DNA from: JABDQZ01 sp050049775
GTDB lineage: Bacteria; Pseudomonadota; Gammaproteobacteria; Chromatiales; Chromatiaceae
Direction: 5' to 3'
Length of the DNA stretch: 52,316 bases
Assembly (NCBI GenBank): GCA_050049775.1
Contig: JASFVP010000021.1
Coordinates: forward strand, 1 to 52,316
A program made the position numbers and the translations under genes. This document shows, piece after piece, positions 41,729-49,899 of this stretch. Positions within the stretch are counted from its first letter, which is position 1; each line of letters opens with the position of its first letter. The notes beneath the pieces were generated by a model, which was given only the letters and a program-made list of their open reading frames with translations, did not search any database and was not told the origin of the DNA.

Positions 41729-42901
41729 ATGAGCCATGACCCCATTATTGCCGCCTTCTTCCTGATCTTCGCGGGGGCCGCGGTTGTTGCCACCATTGCG
41801 CTGTTCGCACGTCAGGCCTTGTTGATCGCCTACATTTTGATTGGCGCACTGCTGGGTCCCTGGGGGCTGGGCTTTGTCGATGACCCGGTGCTGATCCAGC
41901 AGATCGCGCACATCGGCATCATCTTCCTGTTGTTTCTGATCGGCCTGAATCTGCAGCCGCAGGAATTGTTGCACCTGATGCGCAAGACTACGGTGGTAAC
42001 GCTGATCAGCTCAGTGCTGTTTGCATTGGCCGGCGGTGTGGTTGCGCTGGCGTTTGGTTATAGCTTGCTGGATGCGATCGTCGTTGGCGCGGCGATGAGC
42101 TTTTCCAGCACCATTGTCGGGCTCAAACTGTTACCGACGACGATTCTGCATCACCAGCGTACCGGTGAAGTCATCATCAGTATCCTGCTGTTGCAGGACC
42201 TGCTTGCCATCGGTGTGCTCATGGCATTGCAGGGTGCCGATCAATCGACCGAACTGGCCTGGCTGGATGTGTTCCGGCTCATGCTGGGGCCGCCGGCCAT
42301 GATTGCGCTGGCCTGGGTCATGCAACGTTTTATCCTGCTGCCGCTGTTTCGGCGTTTCGACAAGATTCAGGAATACATCTTCCTCATGGCGATCGCCTGG
42401 TGTTTGAGTCTGGCGCAATTGGCGGATTATCTAGGTTTGTCCAGCGAGATTGGTGCCTTCATTGCCGGTGTGACCCTGGCGTCGAGTCCGATCTCGTTGT
42501 TCATCGCCGAAAGCCTCAAACCATTACGTGATTTTTTTCTGGTTATATTTTTCTTCTCGCTCGGCGCCGGCTTCGACCTGAGCATGATTCATGTCGTGTT
42601 GTTGCCGGCCGTGCTGCTTGCTGCTGTGACCATCGTTTTGAAACCACCGGTGTTTCGCTGGTTATTGTCGCGCACCGGCGAGACAGACAAGCGGTCCAAC
42701 GAGGTTGGATTCCGGCTTGGTCAGATGAGTGAGTTTTCCTTGTTGATTGCGGTGCTGGCGCTGGACAGCGGCGTCATCAGCGAGTCTTCGTCCTACTTGA
42801 TTCAGTTCGCTACCGTGTTGACTTTTCTGGTCTCAACCTATGTGGTGGTGATGCGTTTCCCGACGCCGATTGCCTTGTCGGACCGCTTGCGTCGTGATTG
42901 A
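41729..42901 (+). CDS. CPA2-family cation/proton antiporter, KefB-like
   Basis: The protein has 390 residues from ATG 41729; an earlier start at 41636 reaches into the repeat element and adds polar sequence. About 11-12 membrane segments fill it. The family marks are LIAYILIGALLGPWGLG, IGIIFLLFLIGLNLQPQEL, and the AMSFSSTIVGLKLL discontinuous helix. LLQDLLAIGVL carries an acidic residue typical of the ion-binding site. There is no C-terminal NAD-binding (TrkA-N) domain, so it is the short form. It probably exchanges Na+ or K+ for H+ in the inner membrane. Confidence 0.88.
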   Translation: MSHDPIIAAFFLIFAGAAVVATIALFARQALLIAYILIGALLGPWGLGFVDDPVLIQQIAHIGIIFLLFLIGLNLQPQELLHLMRKTTVVTLISSVLFALAGGVVALAFGYSLLDAIVVGAAMSFSSTIVGLKLLPTTILHHQRTGEVIISILLLQDLLAIGVLMALQGADQSTELAWLDVFRLMLGPPAMIALAWVMQRFILLPLFRRFDKIQEYIFLMAIAWCLSLAQLADYLGLSSEIGAFIAGVTLASSPISLFIAESLKPLRDFFLVIFFFSLGAGFDLSMIHVVLLPAVLLAAVTIVLKPPVFRWLLSRTGETDKRSNEVGFRLGQMSEFSLLIAVLALDSGVISESSSYLIQFATVLTFLVSTYVVVMRFPTPIALSDRLRRD

Positions 42902-43061
42902 TGAAGAAAACATTCCGACCTGTAATTTATGCAGTCGTATGCTTTTCTGTATAAATATTCGACAGTCATAAAAACAAATAATAAGCGCTTTGCAAAGCTT
43001 GCTGGTCGAGCCAACCGGCGTCGTTCATAATGCCTGCCTTTTTGCTTCAGGGGGAATATTC

Positions 43062-43991
43062 ATGTGGTTTAAAAATCTGCAACTGTATCGTCTGATGGAC
43101 GGCTTTGATTATTCGGCGGAAAGCCTGCACGAAAAGCTGCTGACCGATATTGCAGGACCGGTTCAGGGTCTCGACATGCACACACTGGGCTGGGACAAAC
43201 CACTGGGTCGCGACGGTCAGTTGCTGGCACATGAAACCAATGGCTGCATCATGGTCTGCGCGCGCAAGCAGGAGCGCGTACTGCCATCATCTGTGGTGCG
43301 CGACATACTGGACGAAAAGATTGCCGAGATCGAAGCCAGTGAAGCACGCACCGTACGACGTAAGGAAAAAATGCAGCTCAAGGATGAAATCATTGTCGAC
43401 TTGTTACCGCGTGCGTTTACCCGTTCATCCAACACCTTTGCCTACATCGACAAGGCCAATGGCTGGGTTGTGGTTGACAGTGTATCGGCAAAAAAAGCCG
43501 AGGACCTGCTGTCGCTGATGCGCCAATCGCTGGGTTCATTCAAGGTGAAACCGTTAGAAGTCAATGAAGCGCCTTCATCCATTCTTACACACTGGTTGCA
43601 ATCCAGTGCGCCAACCGGTTTCGAACTGCAGGACGAATGCGAACTTCGCGATATGAGCGAAGAGGGTGGCGCGATCATCCGTTGCCGCCGCCAGGATCTC
43701 GATGGCGATGAAATCGACGTGCATCTCAAGGCCGGCAAACGCGTCGTCAAACTCGCGGTCAGCTGGCAGGAGCGGCTGGCCTGTATTCTGGCCGATGACG
43801 TTTCGATCAAGCGTCTCAAGTTTCTCGACATTGTGCAGGAACAGGCGGCGGATGCCGAAGCTGACACCGCAGCGGCGCGTTTTGATGTCGATTTCGCCAT
43901 CATGAGCCTGGAACTGCGCCAGTTTATTGACGAGCTGATCAAAATCTACGGCGGCCTGGCCGAAGAACAGGCAGCCGCCGCCGCGGCCTGA
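43062..43991 (+). CDS. rdgC: recombination-associated protein RdgC
   Basis: RdgC (309 aa; E. coli 303) is a ring-shaped DNA-binding dimer that restrains RecA. The start MWFKNLQLYRL at 43062 is the family's own, with GGGGGAAT upstream. LGWDKPLGRDG and VVRDILDEKIAEIE, and FIDELIKIYGGLAEE near the end, are typical. The gene is apparently monocistronic. Confidence 0.95.
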   Translation: MWFKNLQLYRLMDGFDYSAESLHEKLLTDIAGPVQGLDMHTLGWDKPLGRDGQLLAHETNGCIMVCARKQERVLPSSVVRDILDEKIAEIEASEARTVRRKEKMQLKDEIIVDLLPRAFTRSSNTFAYIDKANGWVVVDSVSAKKAEDLLSLMRQSLGSFKVKPLEVNEAPSSILTHWLQSSAPTGFELQDECELRDMSEEGGAIIRCRRQDLDGDEIDVHLKAGKRVVKLAVSWQERLACILADDVSIKRLKFLDIVQEQAADAEADTAAARFDVDFAIMSLELRQFIDELIKIYGGLAEEQAAAAAA

Positions 43992-44028
43992 TCCACGATG
44001 CGGGTGCTTCGGTTGTATAATCGCACTT

Positions 44029-44310
44029 ATGAAACCGGACACCCGCACAGCCATGCACAATCTGATTCAGCAGGTGCGTCAGGTCATCCCGTTTGATCTG
44101 CCCGAAGCGCGCGTCTGCTCACCGCACGGTGAGTCCTGCATCGGTTGTCCGCAAAAGCTGCTCGAATACCTCGAAATGGAGCTCGACAATTGGCAGGATC
44201 GCTTGCAGCAGGGTGAGGTGCCGAATTTCGGCGATCTCGACAAGCTCGCCAAATCCAGCAAAAAAATTCACGCCATCATGGTCAAAAACGGCCTGATTGG
44301 CGTGGATTGA
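44029..44310 (+). CDS. small protein with a Cys/His cluster, unknown
   Basis: The protein has 93 residues from ATG 44029, or 85 from ATG 44053. A perfect TATAAT at 44016-44021 would start transcription almost at 44029, which favours the second ATG. The core is C30-S-P-H33-G-E-S-C37-I-G-C40-P, which could bind a metal or Fe-S cluster. A helical second half follows (KLLEYLEMELDNW). I do not know the family name. It follows rdgC by 37 bases and converges on gloA. Confidence 0.75.
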   Translation: MKPDTRTAMHNLIQQVRQVIPFDLPEARVCSPHGESCIGCPQKLLEYLEMELDNWQDRLQQGEVPNFGDLDKLAKSSKKIHAIMVKNGLIGVD

Positions 44311-44314
44311 TCTT

Positions 44315-44719
44315 CTAGTTCTCTCCGGGGCGCGAGGAACGCTTGCCGATCAGCTCGATCGGATAACCGTCCGGATCTTCAACAAACGCGATAATGGTGG
44401 TGCCGGCGTTCATCGGCCCGGCGTCACGCAAGACCTTGGCGCCGGACTGCTTCATGGCATCGCAGGCCTGGTAAACGTCGTCGACTTCAATCGCCAGGTG
44501 GCCAAAGCCACTGCCGATGTCGTAGTGGTCCTGGTCCCAGTTGTAGGTCAGTTCCAGCACGGTATTGTCGGATTCGTCGCCATACCCCATGAAAGCCAGT
44601 GTGAACTTGCCGTCCGGGTAGTCTTTGCGGCGCAATTCTTGCATTCCTAGAATGTCGCGGTAAAACGCCACAGATTTGTCGAGGTCGCCGACTCTGAGCA
44701 TGGTGTGTAACAAACGCAT
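44315..44719 (-). CDS. gloA: glyoxalase I (lactoylglutathione lyase)
   Basis: GloA (134 aa from ATG 44719; E. coli 135) isomerises the methylglyoxal-glutathione adduct to S-lactoylglutathione. The two betaalphabetabetabeta repeats are visible. Metal ligands fit H5 (LLHTMLRV), an E in NTVLELTYNW, H in GHLAIEVDD, and E in YPIELIGK, as in the Ni-type enzymes. The gene is divergent from the small gene at 44827. Confidence 0.95.
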   Translation of the reverse strand: MRLLHTMLRVGDLDKSVAFYRDILGMQELRRKDYPDGKFTLAFMGYGDESDNTVLELTYNWDQDHYDIGSGFGHLAIEVDDVYQACDAMKQSGAKVLRDAGPMNAGTTIIAFVEDPDGYPIELIGKRSSRPGEN

Positions 44720-44759
44720 GATGTTTCCTGATTGGTCAGACAAAGACAGTCGTTGATAG

Positions 44760-44782
44760 TCATCAAACTGTCATATTGATGA
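44760..44782. promoter_or_regulatory. inverted repeat between gloA and the small gene at 44827
   Basis: Perfect 7-bp arms TCATCAA and TTGATGA are nine bases apart (about one helical turn centre to centre plus), in the divergent gap. A dimeric regulator could bind here. Confidence 0.35.
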
Positions 44783-44826
44783 TCTAGATTGCTCGAACAT
44801 GAATATTAGAGAAATGGAAAATAACA

Positions 44827-45015
44827 ATGAATAGTCCGAATTGCCAGCACCAGCAGCACAACAAGCGTGAATGTCTGCTGGATGAAAAAGCCATCATCGA
44901 AAAACGCCTGCACCAGCTTGGCTATGACGGCGATTGCGCCTATGAAAAAGCGCTGGTGTCGTTTTACAGCCAGCGCCTGGAAGAGTGTAACCGCCAGCTC
45001 GAACTCGACAGCTAG
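44827..45015 (+). CDS. small helical protein of 62 residues, unknown
   Basis: The ORF has GGAAAATAAC before the ATG and a composition like a real protein. A Cys/His/Gln-rich start (NCQHQQHNKREC) is followed by two probable amphipathic helices (LLDEKAIIEKRLHQLG and YEKALVSFYSQRLEECNRQLE), suggesting a helical hairpin. It has its own place between divergent gloA and convergent YSC84. I recognise no family. Confidence 0.6.
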   Translation: MNSPNCQHQQHNKRECLLDEKAIIEKRLHQLGYDGDCAYEKALVSFYSQRLEECNRQLELDS

Positions 45016-45069
45016 AGTGCCGCAAGACAGACCCGGCGCAGCCAACACCGGACCTGCTGAATAACATCC

Positions 45070-45615
45070 CTATTTGGCGTCAAAGGAAAAGTGCTGGCCG
45101 CCGACGCTGGCCTCGTACATGAGGCCGCCTTTGGTCAGCGTAAATACAGCCACACCGCTGGAGTAGTCCGCATTGGCCGCCGCACCGGCGGTTGCCGCCA
45201 CAGCCGATAGCTGCGCATCAAATTCGACTTTTTCCGACTTGAAACGGTCCAGCGTCGCCTTGTCCTTGAAGAAAATCAGCTCGCTGTAGGCCTGGCCACC
45301 CAGCTGGAAACCGATGGTGACCTGCTTGAGTGAGCTGTAGCCAATCACCTGGCCGCCTGCATAAACCACGCCTTCACCATAGGCGCCGCCAATGCCGATG
45401 CCGCCCTTGCCGACGGTCGGGAACACCACGTAACCGGAGGCCTGGTTGAAAAAGCTTTTCAGAGACGGGTCGTTGTTTTTGAACTTGCGGATGGCTTCGG
45501 CCGCGTCGCGTTGCAGTTCAGCCTTTTCGTTCGGGTCCCAGCCGGCCACACCGGCCTGACTGACGAGAAACAGGCATGACAAAAGCAGTGAAAGTTGGAT
45601 TAGCAGTTTTTTCAT
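45070..45615 (-). CDS. secreted YSC84-domain protein
   Basis: The protein has 181 residues. A signal peptide (about 1-24, LLLSCLFLVSQAGVAG) is followed by the YSC84/Ysc84-type domain (SFFNQASGYVVFPTVGKGGIGIGGAYGEGVVY, then VTIGFQLGGQAYSELIFF). The domain binds lipids in eukaryotes; the bacterial role is not established. It would be periplasmic or envelope-attached. It is monocistronic. Confidence 0.85.
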   Translation of the reverse strand: MKKLLIQLSLLLSCLFLVSQAGVAGWDPNEKAELQRDAAEAIRKFKNNDPSLKSFFNQASGYVVFPTVGKGGIGIGGAYGEGVVYAGGQVIGYSSLKQVTIGFQLGGQAYSELIFFKDKATLDRFKSEKVEFDAQLSAVAATAGAAANADYSSGVAVFTLTKGGLMYEASVGGQHFSFDAK

Positions 45616-45691
45616 CAGGTTATCTCCGGGTAAGTTAACTTATAATGTCAGTCTGATCCTCTAGATAGCGTGCATCACATCACATTCTTAA

Positions 45692-47824
45692 ATGGAAAGC
45701 GCGAAAGACATTTTCAGTTACCGCAAGTTCTGGGCGAGCCGTTTTGGTGCTGCGCCGTTGCTGCCAATGTCGCGTGCCGAGATGGACGACCTCGGCTGGG
45801 ACAGCTGCGATGTCATTATCGTCACCGGTGACGCCTATGTCGATCATCCCAGCTTCGGCATGGCGCTAATCGGCCGCCTGCTCGAATCGCAGGGCTTTCG
45901 GGTTGGCATTATTGCGCAGCCGGACTGGCGTTCGGTGGAGGCGTTCCAGGAGCTTGGCAAGCCCAATCTGTTCTGGGGTATCACGGCCGGCAATATGGAT
46001 TCGATGGTCAACCGCTACACCTCGGATCGCAAGCCGCGCTCCGACGATGCCTACACACCGGACGGCGAGGGCGGCAAGCGCCCGGACCGGTCCGTGATTG
46101 TCTATGCGCAGCGCGTGCGTGAGGCCTACAAGGGCGTGCCGGTGATCATCGGCGGCATCGAGGCCAGTCTGCGGCGCATTGCCCAATACGATTACTGGTC
46201 GGAAAAGGTACGCCGCTCGATCCTGCCGGATTCCAAGGCCGACATGCTGATGTTCGGCAATGCCGAGCGCGCCATCGTCGAAGTCGCACACCGTCTCGCG
46301 GCGGGGGAAAAAATCGGCGACATCACCGATGTGCGTGGCACCGGCTTCATGACACAGGGGCTGCCACAAGGTTGGTATGAACTGGATTCAACCCATCTCG
46401 ACACACCGGGGCCGTTACACAGCCATGATCCCGATCCGTACGCTGCTGCCGGCACGGACGCGGCGGCCTGTCGCGATAACGTCAAACAGCCAGACGGCGC
46501 CAAGGTGATCCGCTTCCAGCATCGCCCGAAAGGCATTGATCGCAGCCGTATCGCGGTACGCCTGCCGTCCTACGATCAGGTGGTCGAGGACAAGGCCCTG
46601 TATGCGCATGCCTCGCGCGTGTTTCATCAGGAAACCAACCCCGGTAATGCGCGCGTGCTGCTGCAACAGCATGGCAAACGCGATGTCTGGCTCAATCCGC
46701 CGCCGATTCCGTTGACCGGCAAGGAACTGGACCTGGTTTATGAACTGCCCTACACGCGCAAACCGCATCCGGCGTACGGCGAGGCGCGCAACCCGGCATG
46801 GGAGATGATCCGCTTCTCGGTCAACATCATGCGCGGCTGCTTTGGCGGCTGCACCTTCTGTTCGATCACCGAACACGAAGGCCGCATCATCCAGAGCCGC
46901 TCGGAAGACTCCATTATTCGCGAGATCGAAACCATCCGCGACACGGTGCCAGGCTTTACCGGCAATATCTCCGATCTCGGCGGGCCTACCGCCAACATGT
47001 ACCGGCTCGCCTGCAAGGACCCGAAGATCGAATCCTCCTGCCGGCGATTGTCCTGTGTCTATCCGGACATCTGCGGCAACCTCAACACCAACCATAAGCC
47101 GTTGATCAAGCTGTACCGACGTGCGCGCAAGCTGCCCGGCATCAAACGCATCTTCATCGCTTCCGGGCTGCGTTACGACCTGGCCGTCAAGGACCCGGAT
47201 TACATCCGCGAGCTGGTCACGCATCACGTCGGCGGCTATTTGAAAATCGCGCCAGAGCACACCGAGCAGGGGCCGCTGTCGAAAATGATGAAGCCGGGCA
47301 TCGGCACCTACGAGCAATTCAAGAAGCTGTTCGACAAATACAGCCGCGAGGCCGGCAAGGAACAGTACCTGATTCCGTATTTCATTTCGGCGCATCCCGG
47401 TACGACCGACGAGGACATGCTCAATCTGGCGCTGTGGCTTAAACGTCACGATTTCCGCCTCGACCAGGTGCAGGCGTTTTTGCCAACGCCGCTGGCGATT
47501 GCTTCGGCCATGTATCACACCGGCATGAATCCGCTGAAAAAAATCCGCCGCGATGGCGAGCACGTCAGCACCGTCAAAGGCGAGCGCCGCCGGCGCATCC
47601 ACAAAGCGTTCCTGCGTTATCACGATCCAAAGAACTGGCCGCTGCTGCGTGAGGCTTTGCAGAAGATGGGACGCGCCGACCTGATCGGCAACGGCAAGCA
47701 GCAGCTGGTGCCACGCGGCCGCGGTGAGCGCAGCGCCGATAGTCGTCGGCAGGATAGATCAGCCGCCAAACGCAAGACCACCGCCAGGCAGGGTAAGCGC
47801 AAGCCGACAGCCAGAAGGCGTTAG
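45692..47824 (+). CDS. ygiQ: YgiQ family radical SAM protein (UPF0313)
   Basis: The protein has 710 residues (E. coli YgiQ 739). An N-terminal B12-binding-like region (DVIIVTGDAYVDHPSFG) is followed by the radical SAM core with CFGGCTFC at about 382-389. SQSR-like (IIQSRSEDSI), SDLGGPTANMY and LKIAPEHTE motifs follow. The last 45 residues are Arg/Lys-rich and likely disordered, perhaps binding RNA. The reaction is unknown. trmO starts 13 bases after its stop. Confidence 0.92.
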   Translation: MESAKDIFSYRKFWASRFGAAPLLPMSRAEMDDLGWDSCDVIIVTGDAYVDHPSFGMALIGRLLESQGFRVGIIAQPDWRSVEAFQELGKPNLFWGITAGNMDSMVNRYTSDRKPRSDDAYTPDGEGGKRPDRSVIVYAQRVREAYKGVPVIIGGIEASLRRIAQYDYWSEKVRRSILPDSKADMLMFGNAERAIVEVAHRLAAGEKIGDITDVRGTGFMTQGLPQGWYELDSTHLDTPGPLHSHDPDPYAAAGTDAAACRDNVKQPDGAKVIRFQHRPKGIDRSRIAVRLPSYDQVVEDKALYAHASRVFHQETNPGNARVLLQQHGKRDVWLNPPPIPLTGKELDLVYELPYTRKPHPAYGEARNPAWEMIRFSVNIMRGCFGGCTFCSITEHEGRIIQSRSEDSIIREIETIRDTVPGFTGNISDLGGPTANMYRLACKDPKIESSCRRLSCVYPDICGNLNTNHKPLIKLYRRARKLPGIKRIFIASGLRYDLAVKDPDYIRELVTHHVGGYLKIAPEHTEQGPLSKMMKPGIGTYEQFKKLFDKYSREAGKEQYLIPYFISAHPGTTDEDMLNLALWLKRHDFRLDQVQAFLPTPLAIASAMYHTGMNPLKKIRRDGEHVSTVKGERRRRIHKAFLRYHDPKNWPLLREALQKMGRADLIGNGKQQLVPRGRGERSADSRRQDRSAAKRKTTARQGKRKPTARRR

Positions 47825-47837
47825 GCCAGGCACTGAG

Positions 47838-48551
47838 ATGGCGGAGACCAAGGAGACGTATTCAATCGAACCCATCGGCATCGTGCATTCGCCGTTCCAG
47901 GAAAAGTTCGGCATCCCACGCCAGGCCGGTCTGGTCGATGTCGACTGCCGCATCGAATTGTTGCCACCGTATAACCAGCCCGAAGCGGTTGATGGCCTCG
48001 AAGGCTTCAGCCACATCTGGGTGACTTTTGTGTTTCATCAGGCCATCGAAACGCCGTGGCGACCCGGCGTGCGACCACCACGGCTCGGTGGCAATCGCAA
48101 GGTTGGCGTGTTCGCCAGCCGTGCGCCGGTGCGGCCGAATTATCTCGGCCTGTCAGTGGTGCGTTTGCAGCAGGTAATTGCCGAGCCGAACAAGGTGGAA
48201 CTGCTGGTGTCCGGCATCGATGTCGTGGATGGCACGCCGGTCGTCGATATCAAACCTTACATCAGCTACAGCGACAGCATCCCTGATGCCGTTTCAGGCT
48301 TTGCTCAAGGCGCGCCTGACGAAGTGTTGCAAGTCGAGTTTTCCGAACAGGCCAAGCGGGACTTACAACAGCTGGACAATCCAGAGTCATTCGAACAGCT
48401 GCTGCGGCAGGTGTTAGCTCTTGACCCAAGGCCAGCCTACAAGCGAGACGAAACCGATGGCTTATACGGATTGTTGCTGGATGGTTTCAATGTGCGTTGG
48501 TCTGTTTCAGGGGGGATCGTGAAGGTGAACCGCATCGAACCACAGGGCTAA
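47838..48551 (+). CDS. trmO: tRNA (t6A37-N6)-methyltransferase TrmO
   Basis: TrmO (237 aa; E. coli 235) methylates t6A37 of tRNA-Thr to m6t6A. The start MAETKE at 47838 is chosen over frames overlapping ygiQ. The core IGIVHSPFQEKFGIPRQAGL, then FSHIWVTFVFH and ASRAPVRPNYLGLSVVRL, is typical of the YaeB/VirR barrel. The C-terminal domain has DPRPAYKRDE and FNVRWSVSGG. A decayed second copy of the 3' part lies at 49686-49885. Confidence 0.93.
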   Translation: MAETKETYSIEPIGIVHSPFQEKFGIPRQAGLVDVDCRIELLPPYNQPEAVDGLEGFSHIWVTFVFHQAIETPWRPGVRPPRLGGNRKVGVFASRAPVRPNYLGLSVVRLQQVIAEPNKVELLVSGIDVVDGTPVVDIKPYISYSDSIPDAVSGFAQGAPDEVLQVEFSEQAKRDLQQLDNPESFEQLLRQVLALDPRPAYKRDETDGLYGLLLDGFNVRWSVSGGIVKVNRIEPQG

Positions 48552-48611
48552 GAAGTGACGATTCCAGTCTGGCAGGTTTCGAGTCAAACAGTTTGGTATT
48601 TACCGATATCC

Positions 48612-48643
48612 ATAAAAGCAAAAGCCACCTCAAATGAGGTGGC
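48612..48643 (-). terminator. Rho-independent terminator of the PEP-CTERM gene
   Basis: Read on the minus strand, GCCACCTCA and TGAGGTGGC pair around TT and are followed by TTTTGCTTTT. On the plus strand there is no T run, so it serves the minus-strand gene, about 30 bases past its stop. Confidence 0.8.
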
Positions 48644-48673
48644 CTTCACGTTAGCTCAATATCTAAGAATGAA

Positions 48674-49429
48674 TTAAGCTTTCATACGACGTTGATTTAA
48701 ACGAAGACCAGCCAGGCCCAGACCCATGAGTGCAAGCGGTGCCGGTACCGGAACGCCGTTCTCAGTTTCTGCAAAGTTAATGGCACTATCCAGCACTGTA
48801 TACCAGTCATTTGCCTGTTCTGTCGTACCTCCACAACAAAAGTCGTAACCGAGGTAGAAAAGGTCACCCAGGCCGTAAGTGGCTCTTATTACAGCGGCAC
48901 CGGTTGCACCCTGGTAGAATACTTCAGCGCCAGCGGGAGTCCCATTGGTAATTTCGTGATGAGAGTTCAGGCCATAAATGGTTGCCGGGTCATCTTCAAA
49001 GGTGGTGCCTGTGACGTTAGCCACGACTTTGGAGAATGGCACCCCAGAAGCATTAAATGCGGTTGTCGTACTCCAACCAAAAATCTGGTCAATAAAGGAT
49101 CCAATAAATTCATCAGAGCCACCAAGGACAATCATGCGACCACCGCTTGACAGGAAACTTTGTACATCAGAGATATTGGCGTTATCTGATGCGTCCTGCT
49201 CAACAACGATCGTTTTGCTTTCTGATGTGGCGGTAGACCAGCCCGAGGCAGAGTCTGACAGGAGCGTGCTGGTATGACCCAAAGTAACTAGACTTGTAGT
49301 AGAGTTGCTGGACCCATTTATAACATCATGAGACCCATCTATCACATTCAGCTCGACAGACCATGCGTTGCTTGCAAGTAAGCATGAAGACAAAGAGAGT
49401 CCGTAAAAAATTTTTCTAAAGTTCATCAT
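48674..49429 (-). CDS. PEP-CTERM-type exported protein
   Basis: The protein has 251 residues from ATG 49429; GGAA six bases upstream favours this over ATG 49441. A signal peptide (about 1-22) ends near NAWS. The C-terminus is a PEP-CTERM signal variant: VPAP, a hydrophobic stretch (LALMGLGLAGL), then a basic RRMKA tail, the site of exosortase processing. The body (SSGGRMIVLGGSDEFIG, YGLGDLFYLGYDFC) resembles a ThuA/class I amidotransferase-like fold; this is tentative. The gene is AT-rich against its neighbours. A sigma-54-type promoter and a good terminator enclose it. No exosortase lies in the window. Confidence 0.85.
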   Translation of the reverse strand: MMNFRKIFYGLSLSSCLLASNAWSVELNVIDGSHDVINGSSNSTTSLVTLGHTSTLLSDSASGWSTATSESKTIVVEQDASDNANISDVQSFLSSGGRMIVLGGSDEFIGSFIDQIFGWSTTTAFNASGVPFSKVVANVTGTTFEDDPATIYGLNSHHEITNGTPAGAEVFYQGATGAAVIRATYGLGDLFYLGYDFCCGGTTEQANDWYTVLDSAINFAETENGVPVPAPLALMGLGLAGLRLNQRRMKA

Positions 49430-49506
49430 AATATTTTCCATATCTTCCTGATTAAATTTTGAATCTGAAATTTCAACAGTGCAGTGTATTGCTACAGTTT
49501 TATGAA

Positions 49507-49524
49507 TCAGCAAATATTACGCCA
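49507..49524 (-). promoter_or_regulatory. sigma-54-type promoter of the PEP-CTERM gene
   Basis: On the minus strand TGGCGT-AATAT-TTGCT has GG and GC exactly ten bases apart, giving a leader of about 70 nt. RpoN with PrsK/PrsR is known to drive PEP-CTERM genes in floc-forming bacteria. Confidence 0.65.
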
Positions 49525-49685
49525 TAAAAAATTAAATTTAATTAAAACAAATAGTTGAATCTGTTTCTCGATTGGTAATTCTTATTATTGTTAAATAATC
49601 TGACACTTTGTCGATTACAACAGAGACTCGACATTTTTCGAACAATGAGAGTAGTTACCAGCACATTTATTGTTTCTCGATAGGC

Positions 49686-49885
49686 TGGCGCAGGCAGGTT
49701 ATGTCGGCCTGTCGGTAGTGCGTTCGTAGCAGGTGATTGCAGAATAGAAATTTATGTGTCCAGTTTACAAACGCGACGAAGCAGATGGTTCTTACGGTTT
49801 GTTGCCGGGTGGTTTTAATGTGCGTTGGTCGGTAGACAATCAAAGAGTAATGATGACTAGTATCAGCAGCGCTGCAGAAATATAA
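49686..49885 (+). pseudogene. decayed 3' remnant of a second trmO
   Basis: Two blocks match trmO. The first, near 49699-49745, reads like YVGLSVVR with a stop where TrmO has Gln. The second, 49766-49885, reads YKRDEADGSYGLLPGGFNVRWS, then runs to TAA. They align with 48138-48195 and 48436-48520 of trmO, with about 225 bases of trmO missing between them. In-frame stops and the deletion make it a pseudogene. It fills part of the 470-base gap 49430-49899; the rest of the gap is the AT-rich promoter region. Confidence 0.85.
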
Positions 49886-49899
49886 CCTTGGTCAAGTAA

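Noticed and set aside
42947..42965. LexA-box-like CTG...CAG before rdgC
   Set aside because: The half sites are 13 bases apart; the gammaproteobacterial LexA box needs ten.
46415..47623. 402-codon minus-strand ORF
   Set aside because: It is antisense to the radical SAM core of ygiQ and has no protein-like motifs.
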